Assembly: GCA_021791235.1 (NCBI GenBank)
Contig: JAJYXA010000115.1
Span: forward strand, 1 to 6,616
DNA length: 6,616 nucleotides
Reading direction: 5' to 3'
Source of the DNA: Pseudomonadota bacterium
GTDB taxonomy: Bacteria > Pseudomonadota > Gammaproteobacteria > Burkholderiales > Thiobacillaceae
Shown here: positions 6,581-6,616 of the stretch, one piece after another
Layout: every line of letters starts with the position of its first letter
How positions within the stretch are numbered: position 1 is the stretch's first letter
Position numbers and translations under genes: made by a program
The notes under the pieces: generated by a model
Seen by the model: the letters and a program-made list of their open reading frames with translations, nothing else
What the model was told of the DNA's origin: nothing
The model's database searches: none

Positions 6581-6586
6581 ATTATC
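6581..6586 (-). promoter_or_regulatory. Possible -10 element of the yggS operon
   Basis: GATAAT on the − strand resembles a sigma-70 -10 box. The best upstream match, TTCAGT (6606–6611), is 19 bases away, which is long and a poor -35. Transcription would begin near 6574, giving a leader of about 40 bases to the ATG at 6534. The window ends 30 bases further on, so the rest of the upstream region cannot be judged. Confidence 0.25.
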
Positions 6587-6616
6587 TGACAAAACCCCAC
6601 CCAACACTGAACGAGG

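Overview
The window looks like a chromosomal segment of a high-GC betaproteobacterium, of the Thiobacillus/Nitrosomonadales or Rhodocyclales kind. The grounds are the GC-rich third codon positions, a mannose-type EIIA–HPr–EI cluster with no sugar permease in view, and a yggS–proC–yggT–yggU cluster. The placement is by protein family and gene order only; no search was run.

Left part, + strand (1–2070): the 3' end of a PTS EIIA gene, then ptsH (HPr) and ptsI (Enzyme I), all overlapping. HPr carries both His15 (the phosphotransfer site) and Ser46 (the HPr-kinase site). EI carries its phospho-His and the full PEP-binding set. Together they form a phosphorelay from PEP to EI to HPr to EIIA, which in such bacteria is usually regulatory rather than sugar-transporting.

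Right part, − strand, read from right to left (6534 to 2087): yggS (PLP homeostasis protein), proC (pyrroline-5-carboxylate reductase), yggT (membrane protein), yggU (DUF167) and a 634-residue dynamin-like GTPase. Three of the four junctions overlap by 4–8 bases, so this reads as one translationally coupled operon. The GTPase converges on ptsI, with only 16 bases between the two stop codons.

The exception is the yggT–yggU junction. It holds a compact inverted-repeat element of about 160 bp (4288–4447). Its 25-bp terminal arms match at 23 of 25 positions, and a nested hairpin lies inside. The element starts on the last base of the yggT stop codon and ends just inside the yggU reading frame, so the likely yggU start codon lies within one arm. 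It resembles a MITE or a Correia-type repeat in architecture and could control expression of yggU and the GTPase. This is the most unusual thing in the window. The rest is well-known families, apart from the GTPase, whose role is not established.
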